64,000 nucleotides of DNA from Ilyomonas sp965277535. GTDB taxonomy: Bacteria > Bacteroidota > Bacteroidia > Chitinophagales > Chitinophagaceae. A program made the position numbers and the translations under genes. A model generated the notes under the pieces. It was not told where the DNA came from. It did not search any database and saw only the letters and a list, made by a program, of their open reading frames with translations. Positions 60,214 to 64,000 of the stretch are shown one piece after another. Positions within the stretch are counted from its first letter, which is position 1; every line of letters begins with the position of its first letter. The stretch is from NCBI GenBank assembly GCA_965277535.1, contig OZ255825.1, positions 3,782,001 through 3,846,000 on the forward strand. Reading direction: 5' to 3'.

Positions 60214-61635
60214 TTAATCAGAGTCGAAAATTTTACCCTTATTTAAAATATTGTTAGGATCGAATGCCCGTTTAATATCGCGCATTAACCGAAGGTTAGC
60301 TTCGGCGAACACAATGTTCATATAACTTTTCTGAATTAATCCAATGCCATGTTCGCCGCTAATAGTTCCTCCCAAACTGTAAACCAATTTAAACAAAGCC
60401 CGCAGAGCATGGTTCATTTCCTCGTCGCCAAAGCTGTTGGCAGTGCCTTCTTTTTTAATGCGCACATGCAAATTGCCATCACCCGCATGACCATAACACA
60501 CCGCTTTAAAATGATATTGATTGCCTAATTCTTTTACACCTTCAATCAGTTTCGGAAGTTCAGCGCGGGGCACAACGGTATCTTCTTCAATGGTGTAGCC
60601 TGCCAGCTTTACCGCTTCAGCAGTGCGGCGGCGCAACTTCCACAACTCGGCTTTTTGCTGGGCATCATCAGCAAAGAAAATTTCGCCGGCTTCATAGTTC
60701 GACAACAAGTTGGCGATGGCTTCCATTTCGCTCATCAGTTGGTCAATGTTGTTGCCATCCACTTCAACAATTAAGTGTGCGGCAATGTCGTCGTTTACAG
60801 GCACGGCATGGCTGTCAACCATGCTGCTTACTATTTTTAGTGCATCAATTTCAACCAATTCCAAAGCACTTGGTGTAAAGCCTGCGCGGAAAATAGCACT
60901 CACAGCTTCGCTTGCTTTTTGCAGCGATGCAAACGGAACCAGCATTAATAAATCGTGCGCCGGATGCGGAATTAATTTCAATACAATTTTAGTTACGATG
61001 CCCAGTGTGCCTTCGCTCCCTACAATCAGTTGCGTAAGATTATAACCAGTTGAATTTTTTAAAACATTTGCGCCCGTCCAGATGATTTCGCCTGTAGGTA
61101 AAACCACTTCGAGGTTCAATACATAATCTTTTACAACACCATATTTTACAGCTTTCGGTCCACCGCTGTTTTCGGCTATGTTGCCGCCGATAAAGCAAGA
61201 GCCGCGACTGCTTGGGTCGGGCGGATAAAACAAGCCTTTTTCTTTTACCGCATTTTGCAATACTTCGGTGATAACACCTGGCTCAGTAATTACTTGTCCG
61301 TTGCGTTCGTCAATTTTAATGATAGAATTAAAACGTTCCATCGAAATCAAAACACCACCATAATGCGGCAACGCTCCGCCACTCAAGCCTGTGCCGCCGC
61401 CACGCGGCGTAACCGGAATAAGATGCTCATTGCACAACTTCATCACTTCACCCACTTCTTCGGCTGTGCGTGGCTTAATCACTACCTCAGGCAAGTATTG
61501 TAAATGCTCGGTTTCATCGTGGCTATAATTGTGCAGGCTTTCTTCATCTACAAACACATAGCTTTCACCTACAATATCCTTCAATAGTACAATGTGCTCT
61601 TCAATAAGAACGCCTCCTTCTAAAACGGTGCTCAT
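60214..61635 (-). CDS. GlcD-like FAD-binding oxidase
   Basis: A 473-residue flavoprotein of the glycolate oxidase GlcD / D-lactate dehydrogenase type. The FAD PP-loop is PRGGGTGLSGGALPH, with GGNIAENSGGPKAVKYG and IVGSEGTLGIVT. The C-terminal substrate domain ends FDPNNILNKGKIFD and has GHAGDGNLHV and GTISGEHGIGL, which bind metal and acid. The substrate may be glycolate or D-lactate. Other glc subunits are not near. ATG 61635 preferred. Confidence 0.92.
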   Translation of the reverse strand: MSTVLEGGVLIEEHIVLLKDIVGESYVFVDEESLHNYSHDETEHLQYLPEVVIKPRTAEEVGEVMKLCNEHLIPVTPRGGGTGLSGGALPHYGGVLISMERFNSIIKIDERNGQVITEPGVITEVLQNAVKEKGLFYPPDPSSRGSCFIGGNIAENSGGPKAVKYGVVKDYVLNLEVVLPTGEIIWTGANVLKNSTGYNLTQLIVGSEGTLGIVTKIVLKLIPHPAHDLLMLVPFASLQKASEAVSAIFRAGFTPSALELVEIDALKIVSSMVDSHAVPVNDDIAAHLIVEVDGNNIDQLMSEMEAIANLLSNYEAGEIFFADDAQQKAELWKLRRRTAEAVKLAGYTIEEDTVVPRAELPKLIEGVKELGNQYHFKAVCYGHAGDGNLHVRIKKEGTANSFGDEEMNHALRALFKLVYSLGGTISGEHGIGLIQKSYMNIVFAEANLRLMRDIKRAFDPNNILNKGKIFDSD

Positions 61636-61773
61636 GTATGGTAAAAATTTGGGCAAAAATAAAAGGAAATAATGATGCTGCTTCTGCTTAATGAATGCAA
61701 CTGTAAACTTTGCATTTTTACAATAACTTAAATCATCCTTGTCCTTACTTTTGCGCCTGCTAACCAGTGGCGT

Positions 61774-62163
61774 ATGGAGTTTGACATTCTTACCATTGCA
61801 AAAAATTATTTAAAGGCAATTAAAGCCCATCAGCATTTATCCTTGTTTTTTCATCCCGATGTTGTGCAGATAGAACTGCCCAATCGCCTCAATCCAAAAG
61901 GTGTGGTTTGTAATTTAGAAAAGATATTAGAACGTGATTACAAAAGCCGCAGACTGCTGAAAGTACAGAATTATGAAATTGAAAATGAAACAGTAACGGA
62001 TGATACAGTTGTGCTTCAAATTAAGTGGACAGGCGTGGTTGCAGTAAGCATTGGAACGTTGGGAGCGGGGCAAACGATGAAGGGATATTTTGCTATGTTT
62101 TTCCAGTTTAAAAACGGGCAAATTATAAAGCAAACCAATTACAATTGTTTCGATGATTTTTAA
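61774..62163 (+). CDS. SnoaL/NTF2-like protein
   Basis: A 129-residue cone-shaped alpha+beta barrel protein: ILTIAKNYLKAIKAHQHLSL, FHPDVVQIELPNRLNPKG, then VVLQIKWTGVVAVSIGTLGA and GYFAMFFQFKNGQIIKQTNY. This is the SnoaL-like polyketide-cyclase fold. Function unknown. It converges with the membrane gene at 62186 and lies 138 bp from the divergent GlcD-like gene. Confidence 0.83.
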   Translation: MEFDILTIAKNYLKAIKAHQHLSLFFHPDVVQIELPNRLNPKGVVCNLEKILERDYKSRRLLKVQNYEIENETVTDDTVVLQIKWTGVVAVSIGTLGAGQTMKGYFAMFFQFKNGQIIKQTNYNCFDDF

Positions 62164-62185
62164 CGAGAGCAATTGCCTTTCATCT

Positions 62186-62833
62186 TTATAAAATGGCATA
62201 AGCTATTAGCTGGCACAAGGTACCAATAAAAAAGCCTGCATATACTTCGAAGGTGGAATGTGTATTTAATAAAAGCCGGGCTGTACAAACTAAACCAGCA
62301 AGCAGCGTAATGGCGCAAATATCTCCACCTAAAAAAGTTTGATTGGCAAAACAAACCACCAGCACAAACGTAAATGCGCCTGCAATACCCATTGCATGCA
62401 TACTGATTTTAAAAAACGAATTGAGGATAAGTGCCGGTATAGTGGTTATAAAAATGCCGAAATAAAAGTATTGCAACGTAGCAGGTTGGTCGGTGAAGTT
62501 GCGGCTTAAATACCACATCCACCAATAAAAAATCATGGTGATGATGTAAGGCACAATGCGCTCTTTTTGCGAGCGCAAATGAATGTTATCAATCAGTTGT
62601 AACCGCCATAATAAAAACACAGAAAAGGCAGGGAAAAAAGCCGTCATCCAAAACACATTGAATTCCCTAAAAAAAAGCAATTGTGGTGTGATGCCTTCAA
62701 ACTGAAATGGAAACCTGATTAACATCCAAAAGAAAACATACGTAGGGATGAACAATGGATGTAAAATGTACGACACCAGCTTTGCTGGAACCGTGAAATA
62801 ACGTTGCGGATATAAAGGAACTTCTGATGTCAT
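62186..62833 (-). CDS. PAP2-like membrane protein
   Basis: A 215-residue protein with five or six hydrophobic segments (starting about 18-35, VSYILHPLFIPTYVFFWM). The segments FKISMHAMGIAG and RLLLNTHSTFEVYAGFFIGT resemble motifs 2 and 3 of the PAP2 phosphatase superfamily (SxxxH, and xxR-x5-H-x3-D/E), but motif 1 is not clear. It may be a lipid phosphatase that has lost part of its site. It starts 3 bp after rpoN ends, so is co-transcribed. Confidence 0.75.
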   Translation of the reverse strand: MTSEVPLYPQRYFTVPAKLVSYILHPLFIPTYVFFWMLIRFPFQFEGITPQLLFFREFNVFWMTAFFPAFSVFLLWRLQLIDNIHLRSQKERIVPYIITMIFYWWMWYLSRNFTDQPATLQYFYFGIFITTIPALILNSFFKISMHAMGIAGAFTFVLVVCFANQTFLGGDICAITLLAGLVCTARLLLNTHSTFEVYAGFFIGTLCQLIAYAIL

Positions 62834-62835
62834 AC

Positions 62836-64000
62836 TTATAATTCCTTTCTCAATCTTGCTACGGGAATGTTTAGTTGCTCGCGGTATTTGGCAACAGTTC
62901 GGCGGGCAATGTTGTAGCCTTTTTCCTGCAACAATTCAGTAAGGCGTTCATCGCTCAAAGGTTTGCGTTTGTCTTCACCTTCAATCAGGTTGCTCAATAT
63001 TTTTTTCACTTCACGCGTGCTTACTTCCTCGCCGCTATCAGTACTTAACGATTCGCTAAAGAAAAACTTCAGCCGATAGGTTCCAAATTCAGTTTGTACA
63101 AATTTGCTGTTGGCAACGCGACTTACAGTTGAGATATCAAGCCCGGTAATTTCAGCAATGTCTTTTAAAATCATGGGTTTCAACACTGTTTCATCGCCGG
63201 TAAGAAAAAATTCTCTCTGATAATTCATGATAGCATCCATGGTGCTTAACAATGTGTGCTGTCTTTGTTTTATCATATCAATAAACCACTTCGCACTGTC
63301 AATTTTCTGTTTGATGAACAACACCGCTTCTTTTTGCCGCTTGTCTTTTTTAGCTCCTTTATCGTACTCTTTCAGCATATCGCGATAGCCTTCGCTAATG
63401 TGCAGATCGGGTGCATTTTTCGCATTCAAAGTAAGCTCTAATTTGCCCGCGTTATTCAGTATAAAAAAGTCGGGAACGATATAACTTTCAGCTTTGTTAA
63501 TTTCGCCCACATTACCGCCCGGCTTTGGATTGAGCCGGATGATAGCCGTGATAACCTCTTTTAAATCCTCATCATTTAAGTTCAGGCCGCGCTGTATTTT
63601 TTCGTAATGTTTTTTGGTAAATTCTTCAAAATATTTATCCAGCACCAGTATGGCGAGATGCACATTTTTGCCTTCGGCTAACTGGCGGTTTAACTGCAAA
63701 AGCAAACATTCCTGCAGATCGCGCGCGCAGATGCCCGGCGGGTCGAACAATTGTATTTTTTTTATTAAATTTTCGATTTCACTTTCACCGGCAAACACGT
63801 TTTGCCGGAATGCAAGATCATCACTCATCGAAGCCAGATCGCGGCGCAGATAACCATCGTCATCAATACTTCCTACAATGTGCTCGGCAACTTTCTGGTC
63901 TTTTTCATTCAATGATAACATTCCCAGCTGGTCGAGCAGGGTTTCATGAAACGAGCTTTCAATTTTAAAAGGAATTGTTTTTTTATCGTCCGATTCAGGA
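62836..64000 (-). CDS. rpoN: RNA polymerase sigma-54 factor (5' end outside window)
   Basis: The frame is open to the window edge and reads ESDDKKTIPFKIESSFHETL then LDQLGMLSLNEKD before the first internal Met, so the N-terminus is missing. It has the core-binding part (KVAEHIVGSIDDDGYL, FDPPGICARDLQECLLLQLN), the helix-turn-helix DIAEITGLDISTVSRVANSK and the RpoN box RRTVAKYRE (ARRTVAKYREQLNIP). Sigma-54 needs AAA+ activators, none in the window. The gene is followed by the PAP2-like gene. Confidence 0.95.
   Translation of the reverse strand, partial: PESDDKKTIPFKIESSFHETLLDQLGMLSLNEKDQKVAEHIVGSIDDDGYLRRDLASMSDDLAFRQNVFAGESEIENLIKKIQLFDPPGICARDLQECLLLQLNRQLAEGKNVHLAILVLDKYFEEFTKKHYEKIQRGLNLNDEDLKEVITAIIRLNPKPGGNVGEINKAESYIVPDFFILNNAGKLELTLNAKNAPDLHISEGYRDMLKEYDKGAKKDKRQKEAVLFIKQKIDSAKWFIDMIKQRQHTLLSTMDAIMNYQREFFLTGDETVLKPMILKDIAEITGLDISTVSRVANSKFVQTEFGTYRLKFFFSESLSTDSGEEVSTREVKKILSNLIEGEDKRKPLSDERLTELLQEKGYNIARRTVAKYREQLNIPVARLRKEL

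Overview
The window reads as chromosomal DNA of a Bacteroidota bacterium, most likely a member of the Chitinophagaceae or a close relative (inference from gene content). Supporting signs are a DUF4249 lipoprotein next to a TonB-dependent receptor with STN and carboxypeptidase-like domains, many lipoproteins with an L-x-S-C type lipobox, promoters resembling the Bacteroidota form (TTTG or TTG, about 18 nt, TAnnTTTG), no clear Shine-Dalgarno sites, and AT-rich coding sequence. Most genes are ordinary housekeeping or envelope genes. No tRNA, rRNA or CRISPR array was recognised.

Layout. 1-6.8 kb: a minus-strand outer-membrane operon (unknown exported protein, TonB receptor, DUF4249 lipoprotein, MG2/plug protein cut by the window edge). 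6.9-13.9 kb: M13 and M1 peptidases, small stress and lipid-binding proteins, an SDR oxidoreductase. 14-19.1 kb: gmk, a TIGR02757 protein, a DinB-like protein, an operon of a small protein, a zeta-toxin-like kinase and recX, then tilS. 19.1-21 kb: repeats, a lipoprotein, superoxide dismutase. 21-29.4 kb: an accessory stretch in which a membrane-anchored unknown, an S41 peptidase, a serine hydrolase with a winged-helix regulator, and an alpha/beta hydrolase are separated by long imperfect palindromes of about 197 bp that resemble integron attC sites. An IS110-family element sits inside one palindrome arm. 29.4-36.4 kb: membrane proteins, a LOV-domain histidine kinase, an M14 peptidase, a thioredoxin-like lipoprotein, a GNAT protein. 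36.7-39.1 kb: acpP, fabF, rnc. 39-46.7 kb: an exported retropepsin-like protein, an MlaF-like ATPase, a self-cleaving-type XRE/S24 repressor, and others. 46.7-54.9 kb: a LolC/E-like permease, rbfA, an MsbA-like exporter, an MscS channel, gpsA, an epimerase. 54.9-56.5 kb: a second small cassette-like patch. 56.5-64 kb: a TonB siderophore-type receptor, a LOG protein, a GlcD-like oxidase, a PAP2-like membrane protein and rpoN, cut by the right edge.

The most notable signal is the combination at 25.9-27.4 kb. Removing the IS110 element at a CT dinucleotide restores an arm of an attC-like palindrome. The element's 5' non-coding region folds into two stem-loops whose loops carry sequences matching the restored target on both sides (AGGGC and GCCAAG) and the element's own right end (ATAGAAA). 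This is what a bridge RNA would look like. Other points of interest are a probable blue-light sensor kinase, two MITE-like elements of 285 and 287 bp, several families of extragenic palindromes, a repeat captured in the coding ends of two adjacent genes, and a 12-mer that recurs at least nine times.
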